Source: Chlamydiota bacterium (GTDB lineage Bacteria > Chlamydiota > Chlamydiia > Chlamydiales > Rhabdochlamydiaceae). From it: a stretch of 5,974 bases of DNA. The notes beneath the pieces are model-generated. The model was given only the letters and a program-made list of their open reading frames with translations. It ran no database searches and had not been told where the DNA came from. The DNA lies in NCBI GenBank assembly GCA_023269365.1, contig JAHFTN010000093.1, forward strand, positions 1 to 5,974, in the 5' to 3' direction. Position 1 is the stretch's first letter. Each line of letters starts with the position of its first letter. The position numbers and the translations under genes were made by a program. Positions 1-5,957 of this stretch are shown here, one piece after another.

Positions 1-481
1 TTAATTCCCAATGCTTACGACTCACCTTTGCAAGAGAAGCGGCGTTTTGGTCGATTGATTCAAGGGCTTTTTGTGACATGTTTACATTGAGCCCGAATCC
101 TAAAACGATGCCGATTTGTTCTTTCAACGACACCGCTTCACATAAGATGCCTGCCATTTTATGCTTGTCGATGAGGATGTCATTGGGCCATTTAATTTCA
201 GGGAAAAATCCGAGTTTTTCAAGGACAGCGATGCACGACAAAGATAGAATTTGCCCGATGTTAAGCAAGTAAGAGCATGGAAGAGACACACAGAAATAGA
301 GTGTCGCGTAGATGTTCTCCCCTTTAGGAGAGATCCAGGGTCTATTAAACCTTCCGCGCCCCGCTGTCTGTTCTTCTGCACTCACGCAGGTGAGGTGATG
401 CGCCTCTAGAGAGTGGGCATGTTCTTTTACCCATGTATTTGTGGAATTAAGCGTTTCGAAATGCAGGTATGTGACATCCAT
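1..481 (-). CDS. birA: Biotin--[acetyl-CoA-carboxylase] ligase, class I, C-terminus cut by window edge
   Basis: This enzyme activates biotin with ATP and attaches it to the carrier-protein lysine of acetyl-CoA carboxylase in the cytoplasm, feeding fatty acid synthesis. The reading frame stays open from ATG at 481 to base 1, giving 160 residues without a stop. Family motifs appear in order: the N-terminal STNTW (residues 13-17), the biotinyl-AMP loop GRGRFNRPW (41-49), KWPND (97-101), KMAGIL (108-113) and GFGLNVN (128-134). There is no N-terminal helix-turn-helix, so this is a monofunctional class I ligase and not a BirA-type repressor. Such ligases are about 190-250 residues, so the missing part should be short. 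The ATG is preceded by an in-frame TAG two codons upstream, which fixes it as the first possible ATG. No strong Shine-Dalgarno is close; an AGGG lies 13 bases upstream. It is divergent from rodA. The family call is firm; the exact start is less so. Confidence 0.93.
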   Translation of the reverse strand, partial: MDVTYLHFETLNSTNTWVKEHAHSLEAHHLTCVSAEEQTAGRGRFNRPWISPKGENIYATLYFCVSLPCSYLLNIGQILSLSCIAVLEKLGFFPEIKWPNDILIDKHKMAGILCEAVSLKEQIGIVLGFGLNVNMSQKALESIDQNAASLAKVSRKHWEL

Positions 482-493
482 AGACTAAAAGAG

Positions 494-668
494 ACCCTAA
501 AAAGGTGTCTATCCAGTATACTCCATTTTGACCTAAAAAAAGCAGTTGAAAGCGGCAAATTGACGCAATCTTTTGAGCCTGAATCAATTCAGACTCAAAA
601 GATTGCATCACTTTACCCCTTTCAACTGCCGTTTTTAGGTCTAATAGGACTTTGCAACTTTTTAGGGT
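494..668. repeat. Long imperfect palindrome between divergent birA and rodA (MITE-like or structured-RNA element)
   Basis: The core stem pairs 530-584 with 587-641 around a 2-base centre; by hand count 48 of 55 positions match, with no gaps. Mismatches fall at left-arm positions 540, 541, 553, 556, 560, 564 and 578. Outside the core, similarity continues as two spacers of 25 and 16 bases that align with a 9-base gap. It ends in perfect 11-bp inverted termini ACCCTAAAAAG (494-504, with its complement at 658-668). The whole element is about 175 bases. A full-length palindrome with terminal inverted repeats resembles a miniature inverted-repeat transposable element. No convincing flanking target duplication was found, so that origin is inference. 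An alternative is a folded regulatory RNA or a DNA-level element for the divergent genes. It fills nearly all of the 482-672 gap, and no gene is supported there. Confidence 0.85.
664..667 (+). promoter_or_regulatory. Ribosome binding site of rodA, lying inside the palindrome terminus
   Basis: AGGG sits 5 bases before the ATG at 673. It is the only purine-rich stretch close to a start there and supports 673 over the in-frame TTG at 652. The same bases belong to the right terminal inverted repeat (658-668), so the element supplies part of the rodA translation signal. The spacing is short but acceptable. Confidence 0.5.
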
Positions 669-672
669 ATTC

Positions 673-1809
673 ATGTGGGACCATCGCTACATTAGCCGGA
701 TAGATTTTAGGACGCTGCCGATTTTATTTTTACTCATGTTGATCAGCATTTTGGTTATCTCTGCGACGACAGGGGAGTTGAGCGATGTAGGAGATGTTGT
801 GTTTCTCACCCCTGTTGTGAAAAGTCAGATCCGCTGGTTTGCTTTGGGGTGGGTTGTCTACCTATTTTTTGCAGGGATCGATTACCGCAGCTTAAAAAAA
901 TGGATCTGGGTGTTGTATTTCCTCATGCTCTTCATGCTGCTAGGGTTGTTTTTTGTGCCCGCCATCCAAAATGTCCATCGATGGTATAGGATTCCTGGCT
1001 TGGGTTTTGCCTTTCAACCCTCTGAGTATGCAAAGTTAATTGTGGTGATGTGTCTAAGTTTATATTTAGAAAGTAAGGGGAGAGAGCTCGATCGCGCGAT
1101 GACGACTTTTAAGGCGATCCTCATTATTCTTATCCCGTTTTTACTCATCTTAAGACAGCCCGACTTGGGAACGGCCCTTGTCCTCTATCCCATCGCCCTT
1201 GTGATGTTTTATTTTGGAGGGGTGAGGAAAAAAGTGGTAAGGGCGATGAGCTGGATGGCGGTGAGTGGTCTTGTGTTTATCAGCCTGATGTTTTTGGGGA
1301 TCATCGATCATGACGCCTTCCGTCCCTATGCAACGAGGGTGATGAAGGAGTATCAATATGAGCGGCTCAACCCGCATACTTACCACCAGATGGCTTCACA
1401 GACGGCGCTTGCTCTTGGAGGGATCACGGGGAGCGGATGGCATAAGAGTGAATTTACAGGACAGCAGTGGCTGCCAGCGGCCCATACAGATTCTGTATTT
1501 GCCTCCTTTGGAGAGGAGTTTGGTTTGGTCGGTGTATTTTTCTTAATGCTCTTTTTCTTTGGTTTGCTCTATTTTAGTTTTCAGGTCACAGCTGTGGCCC
1601 ACGACCGGTTTGGGCGGCTCCTGTCGGCTGGCATCACCACCTATTTGGCGATGCACATGATCGTCAATATGGGGATGATGTGTGGTTTTTTACCCATCAC
1701 CGGAGTGCCTTTGATGTTAATTACTTATGGGGGGTCTTCTGTGTTATCGACCATGACAGCATTGGGCCTATTACAAAGCATCTATAGCAGAAGGTTTATG
1801 TTCTCATGA
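673..1809 (+). CDS. rodA: RodA, SEDS-family peptidoglycan glycosyltransferase
   Basis: RodA is an inner-membrane polymerase that extends glycan strands from lipid II, working with a class B penicillin-binding protein and the MreB machinery. The 378-residue product has the usual length and about ten hydrophobic helices. SEDS motifs appear in order: QPSEYAKL (residues 115-122), RQPDLGTA (161-168), ALGGITGSGW (247-256), LPAAHTDSVF (267-276) and ITYGGSS (350-356). D273 in the HTD motif aligns with the aspartate essential in RodA of other bacteria. I chose the ATG at 673 because AGGG lies 5 bases upstream and the cytoplasmic N-terminus then runs directly into the first helix; a TTG at 652 would add 7 residues. 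RodA is preferred over FtsW because the gene adjoins birA as I recall for Chlamydia, and because of the length and short termini. Its stop codon overlaps the next start, implying an operon. Confidence 0.93.
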   Translation: MWDHRYISRIDFRTLPILFLLMLISILVISATTGELSDVGDVVFLTPVVKSQIRWFALGWVVYLFFAGIDYRSLKKWIWVLYFLMLFMLLGLFFVPAIQNVHRWYRIPGLGFAFQPSEYAKLIVVMCLSLYLESKGRELDRAMTTFKAILIILIPFLLILRQPDLGTALVLYPIALVMFYFGGVRKKVVRAMSWMAVSGLVFISLMFLGIIDHDAFRPYATRVMKEYQYERLNPHTYHQMASQTALALGGITGSGWHKSEFTGQQWLPAAHTDSVFASFGEEFGLVGVFFLMLFFFGLLYFSFQVTAVAHDRFGRLLSAGITTYLAMHMIVNMGMMCGFLPITGVPLMLITYGGSSVLSTMTALGLLQSIYSRRFMFS

Positions 1810-2249
1810 CACATCATCCATTTTTAATGACGCCGGGGATCTGGTTAGGGCAAGGGAAGATCCAACTCAACCTCTCCCCGGAAGAGCTTTCTTTTTTTAC
1901 GCGCTGGAGTGTCAATGAGGTCGATTCCGACGGCACGATCGAGTGTTTGCAAGAGATCCAGGTCAAAGGGATTGCAGAGATCATGCAAAATATTTTTATC
2001 CTCTCTAATATGACTAATGGAGAGTTTGTCGTTGATCTCGAAAATGAAGCTTTAGGAAAGGTCACGGGCAAGGGGATAATCAACGATAAAATCCTGGCTT
2101 GGGAGTTTAGGGTCGAAGAGATCGGCTTTGAGGGATTCGAGATCTATGAAAAGCAAGAGGATAAAACCTACAAGGTACGGGCTGAATACGCGACTAATGA
2201 TCAGTTTCGCACCCTCATTCAAGGAAAACTATGGCAAAAAACATCTTAA
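1806..2249 (+). CDS. Conserved-looking hypothetical protein of 147 residues, coupled to rodA
   Basis: I do not recognise this protein. Its start overlaps the rodA stop as ATGA (1806-1809), which suggests translational coupling; AGAAGG at 1789-1794 is a possible but distant ribosome binding site. It has no signal peptide and no membrane segment, so it should be cytoplasmic. The residue pattern alternates polar and hydrophobic positions with many Gly, Glu and aromatic residues. Examples are GIWLGQGKIQL near the N-terminus, then GEFVVDLENEALGKVTGKGI at about 72-91 and LAWEFRVEEIGFEGFEIYE at about 97-115. This suggests a beta-rich, possibly barrel-like (calycin-type) fold, which is only a guess from the pattern. 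The opening GxWxGxG resembles lipocalin-like starts. Its position between rodA and a lipoprotein gene suggests an envelope-related job, but no function is claimed. Confidence 0.8.
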   Translation: MTHHPFLMTPGIWLGQGKIQLNLSPEELSFFTRWSVNEVDSDGTIECLQEIQVKGIAEIMQNIFILSNMTNGEFVVDLENEALGKVTGKGIINDKILAWEFRVEEIGFEGFEIYEKQEDKTYKVRAEYATNDQFRTLIQGKLWQKTS

Positions 2250-2587
2250 AAATAGGATCTCTACTGATCCTCACCTCTCTTATGGGTTGTTTTTCAACTC
2301 CTGCGATGATGACCTACTCGAAATACAACGATGTGCAGCTCGGCACCTCGATAGAGCAGCTCGAAGCGCAGATGGGGACCGCCTATTCTGTCCACAAGAA
2401 AAAAGATGGCACAACAGAATACGAATACATCGAGAGGATCGACGCGGGCAACACCCTTGTCGCAGAGAACCACTATTTCCTCATCGTCCAAGACGGAAAA
2501 GTCGTCGGGAAATACATGAGCAGACAAAGCCCTCCTGCCTACGACCTCATCTACCAGTCAGAGCCCAACTACCCCGACAGCCCTTGA
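2231..2587 (+). CDS. Small lipoprotein with BamE/SmpA-OmlA-like domain
   Basis: The 118-residue product begins with a positively charged n-region and a hydrophobic stretch ending in the lipobox L17-M18-G19-C20. It should therefore be cleaved by signal peptidase II and lipid-anchored at C20. The mature part (about 99 residues) starts with a short linker. It then shows VQLGTSIEQLEAQMGTAY (about 35-52), a charged turn with DGTTEYEY, and a final strand with VQDGKVVGKY. This matches the pattern of the SmpA/OmlA (BamE) family, where a G-T/M-S/T-xxxLxxxLG helix precedes strands ending in DGKVV. A role beside the outer-membrane assembly machinery is possible but only inferred from the fold. AAGGA at 2221-2225 lies 5 bases before the ATG. 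The start overlaps the end of the preceding gene by 19 bases, so it is the last gene of the rodA unit. The end of the gene is GC-rich. Confidence 0.82.
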   Translation: MAKNILKIGSLLILTSLMGCFSTPAMMTYSKYNDVQLGTSIEQLEAQMGTAYSVHKKKDGTTEYEYIERIDAGNTLVAENHYFLIVQDGKVVGKYMSRQSPPAYDLIYQSEPNYPDSP

Positions 2588-2590
2588 ACC

Positions 2591-2917
2591 TTAAAATCTT
2601 AAGAACTCAATGAGCCGATTTTCGCACCCCATTTTCTGAATGGCCTGAAAGAGGAAGATGATTCCAAATCCAAAAAACAGGATTGAGAAGGTGTAGAAAA
2701 ATTTATCCGTTTTCATTTTAAATAATCTGTAAAGAGAAGCGCCGCATCCAAAAAATGCCCATAAAGACAGATCTAACTCTGTTGGCAAATGAAGCCTTTC
2801 TGTAATAAAAGAAAATATAATTACAACTAATATGCATGAAAGTAAGACGTTTTTTGTTTTTATGCATTTGTAGATTCCATAGAGAACCGCAAGTCCAAAA
2901 AGAATAATTTCTGTCAT
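2591..2917 (-). CDS. Small integral membrane protein, four predicted helices
   Basis: I do not recognise this 108-residue protein. Hydrophobic segments are visible at about 3-18, 23-39, 48-66 and 72-94, separated by short charged loops (KTKN, ERLHLPTE, KMKTDK), and the tail is short and mixed-charge. It is therefore probably a four-helix inner-membrane protein. The N-terminus is only about two residues before the first helix and there is no cleavable signal. The ATG follows the stop of the upstream TPR-like gene after 3 bases. GGAAGGA (2931-2925), inside the end of that gene, gives 7-base spacing, so the pair is co-transcribed and probably translationally coupled. The coding sequence is very AT-rich. 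Its stop lies 3 bases from the stop of the convergent lipoprotein gene. Tight coupling to an exported partner suggests a shared envelope role, which is inference. Confidence 0.75.
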   Translation of the reverse strand: MTEIILFGLAVLYGIYKCIKTKNVLLSCILVVIIFSFITERLHLPTELDLSLWAFFGCGASLYRLFKMKTDKFFYTFSILFFGFGIIFLFQAIQKMGCENRLIEFLRF

Positions 2918-2920
2918 GTG

Positions 2921-3877
2921 TTAGTCCTTCCAACGATTGGCAAGATCTTGTAACCTCGCAGCTTCTTCTGCACGAGCCCCAAATCTTTTAAAATCTTGAA
3001 CTGCTTCGTATGCCTCAATTATTGCCATGGGGGGAACAAACACTGTAAGGCCAGCGCTTGCTGATTTTTTTACCGCGCTAACAAAGGCTTCTCCTGATTC
3101 TTTGCCTAAATCTCTAGCCAGCTTTTCTACGTCCCGTTTAAGTTTTTCGTGATCTACTGGAGTCCCATACTTTTTTTCTCTCCATAATGCCTGTTCATAG
3201 TCGCGATAAATGCGTTCCAGTTTTTCATTCTCATAACGTTCTTTTTCTTCCCTCACCTCAGTGAGAGTGGGATATTCCATGATACAGCGCTCTATCTGTG
3301 CTTTATTGGGCATGGTTTTTGCTGAACCTAGTAAAGAAGCGCAGAAGTTTGGGTGAGTAGAAAAAAGGTGTAGGCGGCGCACATTTCTTTTTTGTAATGC
3401 GGGAAGGGAAGTTAAAACAACGGATTCAGCTTCATCAGGGCAGTCCTCTTGATGTTGCAGTGTAAAATAAGCATTTAAAAACCTAAAATCTTGATAGATC
3501 TCATCTATCTGATTCAAACCGACATGGCACAGAGCCCTTCCAAACAAGGCAGAGCCTACTATAGAATCTTCCATCTGATTTTGGGAGGATTTTATATCTA
3601 AAATGTCATTGAAATCAGCGAGAGCTGATTCGTAATTTTTTACCCAGAGATAAAGCAAGGCACGATTTTTATGAGTTTTTATAAGCTCTTCAATAGAGGG
3701 AGTTAATGTAGATTCTATTTTCTGGATTTTATCGGTATCTCTTTGAATTGCTTGTTCTAGGCATATAATGATGTCGTTAAAGGTAAGCTCTTGGCTTAAG
3801 TCCTGGGGGGAATCAGCGGTTATTTTACTTAGTAGGGGCAGGCAGCCCAAGAAAAGACAAAAAATCCATCGTCGCAT
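2921..3877 (-). CDS. Exported TPR-like protein of unknown function
   Basis: The 318-residue product opens with MRRWIF and a hydrophobic run to about residue 20, then a likely signal peptidase I site after ITA (19-21), so it should be exported. Residues 68-98 fit one tetratricopeptide repeat (RALLYLWVKNYESALADFNDIL pattern), and 107-134 look like a second, degenerate one (SALFGRALCHVGLNQIDEIY). Residues about 205-262 are highly charged and helical, possibly coiled coil (EKERYENEKLERIYRDYEQA). They are followed by a small apolar stretch (SAGLTVFVPPMAIIEAY, 274-290) and a final charged helix. TPRs usually bind other proteins, so a scaffold or adaptor role in the periplasm is likely, but no partner is known. 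The ribosome binding site is weak (GGGGC just upstream of ATG). The gene lies between an exported transglutaminase-like gene and a membrane-protein gene in the same direction. Confidence 0.8.
   Translation of the reverse strand: MRRWIFCLFLGCLPLLSKITADSPQDLSQELTFNDIIICLEQAIQRDTDKIQKIESTLTPSIEELIKTHKNRALLYLWVKNYESALADFNDILDIKSSQNQMEDSIVGSALFGRALCHVGLNQIDEIYQDFRFLNAYFTLQHQEDCPDEAESVVLTSLPALQKRNVRRLHLFSTHPNFCASLLGSAKTMPNKAQIERCIMEYPTLTEVREEKERYENEKLERIYRDYEQALWREKKYGTPVDHEKLKRDVEKLARDLGKESGEAFVSAVKKSASAGLTVFVPPMAIIEAYEAVQDFKRFGARAEEAARLQDLANRWKD
2925..2931 (-). promoter_or_regulatory. Shine-Dalgarno for the small membrane protein, within the upstream gene
   Basis: GGAAGGA on the minus strand lies 7 bases before the ATG at 2917. 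It overlaps the last codons of the TPR-like gene. It is a strong match to the 16S rRNA tail and fixes the start of the small membrane protein. Confidence 0.75.
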
Positions 3878-3916
3878 AAAAGCCCCAATTCATTTCCGAT
3901 GAAAACTTAGCAACTG

Positions 3917-3930
3917 AGTTTACTTAAACT
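3917..3930. repeat. Short inverted repeat overlapping the candidate -10 element
   Basis: AGTTTA-CT-TAAACT forms two perfect 6-base half-sites with a 2-base centre. One half-site is the candidate -10 hexamer of the leftward promoter, so a bound protein there would block transcription. Operator function is speculation; a 6+6 palindrome in AT-rich DNA is not rare. Confidence 0.3.
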
Positions 3931-3945
3931 GTTTGTGGTTTTCAA
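3917..3945 (-). promoter_or_regulatory. Candidate sigma-70-type promoter for the TPR-like and membrane-protein genes
   Basis: On the minus strand, TTGAAA (3945-3940) is separated by 17 bases from TAAACT (3922-3917). These are 5/6 and 4/6 matches to TTGACA and TATAAT at ideal spacing. Transcription would start near 3910, giving a leader of about 33 bases before the ATG at 3877. It lies in the only sizeable gap (3878-3971) of the leftward cluster. Matching hexamers can arise by chance in AT-rich DNA. Confidence 0.5.
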
Positions 3946-3971
3946 TAAAAATAAATTAGGTCGACAAGTTC

Positions 3972-5945
3972 TTAAGGCGTAACCTTTATGGATGAAGGGG
4001 CATGACGTTTAATATCTTTTGTGATGGCCCAATAGCTTTTAAGGTCTTCTAGTGCAACATGGTCTTTGAGATGGTGCAGTTCGGTCTCATAGTCGATACT
4101 GTGCTCTGTTCTTTTCATCGATTGGGTGAATTCGATTGAGGGGTGTTCATGGTGCAGTGTTTCTTCTGCAGGGACCCATTCATTGAAGGGGTTGTCGATG
4201 TGGATGTACTCTTTTATCCACACGCGGGGGGCCAGTGCATAAGGAGAAGTTCTTACGGGATTGAGGTTTCCATCAAGGTAGTTTTCAATAAGGATGTGTA
4301 AAACGTCTAATACTTTTTTATCAGAGAGGTGTTCCGTGGGAACCTGGTAAGAGCATTGGAATCTGAAAATGTTGTCTTCAAGGGAATCTTTATATTCTAG
4401 AGGAGAGGAGATCGTAGCTTCTCCATAGACAGCTTGGATTTGTGAGAGGAAATTTTTTGACATCTCTGCCAATCCGATTGCATCCATTTTCCATCTCTCT
4501 TGATCCGCCGACTCTCCATGCGCAATTTTTGTTATTTTTAAAATGGCAAAATCTTCAGAAGTTACGGTAATAGAAGTGTGAAATTCCGTGGGATTTTTAT
4601 CGCATGGTGGAGGAATGGAAACCAAAGCTTCAGAGTCTGTGAAGACCAAAAGGCCCCATGTATAATCGGGAAAAAAAATGGTATCTAAAGAACCTCCTTG
4701 AAAAGGAATTACAGGGTCAATCCAATATGAGATATTATCGATGGTAATTTGCAAAACACAATGGTTAAATAAATAGGAAGATGGCAATTTTTCTTGCACG
4801 AATTTTCCTTCACATGTATTCACAAATAGGGGTTTAGATTCGATCTGCATTAATCGCAAAAAAGCGTGAAGGAGTAGGGATTTTCCCTTACAGTCTCCGA
4901 AACGGTTATTAAAGGTGAGACAAGGGTCCTGAGGTTGCCATCCGCTAGCTCCGTTAGAAAATGAAAGATATCTTATTTTGTCTTGCACAAATCTACAGGC
5001 GAGTAAAGCCCTTTCTTTGGTATCTGGAGTCATATTTTTCCAGCTTTCTACTAAATTTTGCATCTCTTCAGGAATAGAGTCTTCAAAATTGTCTGGCAAT
5101 GTATACAGAGCAGATTCTGGTTTAGCAGCCTCTTCCCAAGAGGTATATTGGCTGCACTGGATGGAGGGTGAGGTGTCATACCATGAGGGGGTGTCTACTT
5201 CTCTTGTATATTCTTTTACATTTTTTACTTCCCAAGACCATTTCTTTAGAGAGGGAGCGACCTCTTCAATTTTGGGCTGTAAATCGGTGTTAAAGGCTTT
5301 AATGAAAAAGGAGAAATCATGAGGAGCTAAAAGGCTGTAAGAGAGTTGCTCTATAGGATAGGAGTGTTGTAAATGAATATGACTTGTATACTGAGAACCT
5401 AAAACGGGGGTTTCCCCAGTAATGGTATAAGAGTACTCGAGGATGTCATCAGAACGGATGTCGTTTAAAAAAAAGACAAGAGAAATTTTTCCTGTAAAAG
5501 CCATTACCCCCGATGGATCTTCCTGTTGAATTTGTTCACAACGCGCGCTATACAACCTATCTAACCAGTGCCCATTCCTATAAATTTGGATCGAGTGAAT
5601 GCAGGCTGTTTGATAGGAAGGATCCACTGTAATGGTGATCTTTGAGCCATTTTCTACCCCAGTTCGAGTTAAAAATTTGAATGCCTCATGAATATATTCA
5701 GACTTTTCTTGCCAATTCTCTTGAATGTCAATGAGAAGAGATTGGCAATTCACTTCTGAGAGTTTTGGCGGGATGTATTCTAGGGCAATAGCATGGGGGG
5801 TTACCCAGTCTGGAATTTCATCTATACAAAAGATGTTTTGTTCTTCTGCTGGAAGAGGAGTGGTAATTTTAGGTGTTGTGAGAGAACAAAACGCAGAGGA
5901 GAAGAGTAAGCAAAAAATAGAAGTCAGCGTGAAACAGATTCTCAT
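3972..5945 (-). CDS. Exported DUF3857 and transglutaminase-like (papain-fold) protein
   Basis: The 657-residue product starts with a signal peptide (about 1-22, hydrophobic core TLTSIFCLLFSSAF). The residue before C20 is Phe, which argues against a lipobox. Residues about 50-250 have the beta-rich pattern of DUF3857, including a YxYTITGETPVLG strand near 171-183. A transglutaminase-like core follows at about 305-415: RFVQDKIRYLSFS, then GWQPQDP, then the nucleophile motif RFGDCKGKS with C352, the histidine in FNHCVLQI (H395) and the aspartate in YWIDP (D410). All three catalytic positions are present, so it is probably active as a thiol peptidase, transamidase or related acyl-transfer enzyme; the substrate is unknown. 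The C-terminal 240 residues are beta-rich without recognised motifs. The length is usual for DUF3857 transglutaminases. GGAGA at 5957-5953 lies 7 bases before ATG. It is first of three leftward genes. Confidence 0.88.
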   Translation of the reverse strand: MRICFTLTSIFCLLFSSAFCSLTTPKITTPLPAEEQNIFCIDEIPDWVTPHAIALEYIPPKLSEVNCQSLLIDIQENWQEKSEYIHEAFKFLTRTGVENGSKITITVDPSYQTACIHSIQIYRNGHWLDRLYSARCEQIQQEDPSGVMAFTGKISLVFFLNDIRSDDILEYSYTITGETPVLGSQYTSHIHLQHSYPIEQLSYSLLAPHDFSFFIKAFNTDLQPKIEEVAPSLKKWSWEVKNVKEYTREVDTPSWYDTSPSIQCSQYTSWEEAAKPESALYTLPDNFEDSIPEEMQNLVESWKNMTPDTKERALLACRFVQDKIRYLSFSNGASGWQPQDPCLTFNNRFGDCKGKSLLLHAFLRLMQIESKPLFVNTCEGKFVQEKLPSSYLFNHCVLQITIDNISYWIDPVIPFQGGSLDTIFFPDYTWGLLVFTDSEALVSIPPPCDKNPTEFHTSITVTSEDFAILKITKIAHGESADQERWKMDAIGLAEMSKNFLSQIQAVYGEATISSPLEYKDSLEDNIFRFQCSYQVPTEHLSDKKVLDVLHILIENYLDGNLNPVRTSPYALAPRVWIKEYIHIDNPFNEWVPAEETLHHEHPSIEFTQSMKRTEHSIDYETELHHLKDHVALEDLKSYWAITKDIKRHAPSSIKVTP

Positions 5946-5952
5946 GCGGAAA

Positions 5953-5957
5953 TCTCC
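5953..5957 (-). promoter_or_regulatory. Shine-Dalgarno of the transglutaminase-like gene
   Basis: GGAGA on the minus strand stands 7 bases before the ATG at 5945 and supports that start, which also places the signal peptide directly at the N-terminus. Only 29 bases upstream of the gene are visible, so its promoter cannot be judged. Confidence 0.65.

Noticed and set aside
124..381. Minus-strand open frame of 85 codons inside birA
   Set aside because: It is a different frame of the same strand; the frame starting at 481 carries all the biotin ligase motifs.
515..520. TATACT on the minus strand as a birA -10 element
   Set aside because: It is a 5/6 match about 35 bases before the start, but no acceptable -35 lies 16-19 bases upstream and no extended -10 TG is in place, so it was not listed as a promoter.
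413..703. Plus-strand open frame of 96 codons across the birA-rodA gap
   Set aside because: It overlaps the starts of birA and rodA, and its similarity to the opposite-strand frame follows from the palindrome; no ribosome site or plausible protein pattern supports it.
2590..2603. CTTAA-AATC-TTAAG hairpin between the convergent genes as a terminator
   Set aside because: The stem is only 5 AT-rich pairs and no T-run follows on either strand.
2128..2613. Plus-strand open frame of 161 codons overlapping the lipoprotein gene
   Set aside because: It is rich in Arg, His and Pro as expected of an off-frame reading of GC-rich coding DNA, while the overlapping frame has a clear lipobox and a good ribosome site.
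3842..3877. TPR-like protein as a lipoprotein, using C12 in FLGC
   Set aside because: The -3 residue is Phe, the stretch before the Cys is only 11 residues, and the hydrophobic region continues past it to a better signal peptidase I site.
5403..5417. GGGGG-TTT-CCCC short hairpin
   Set aside because: It lies well inside the transglutaminase-like coding sequence and is too short to mean anything by itself.
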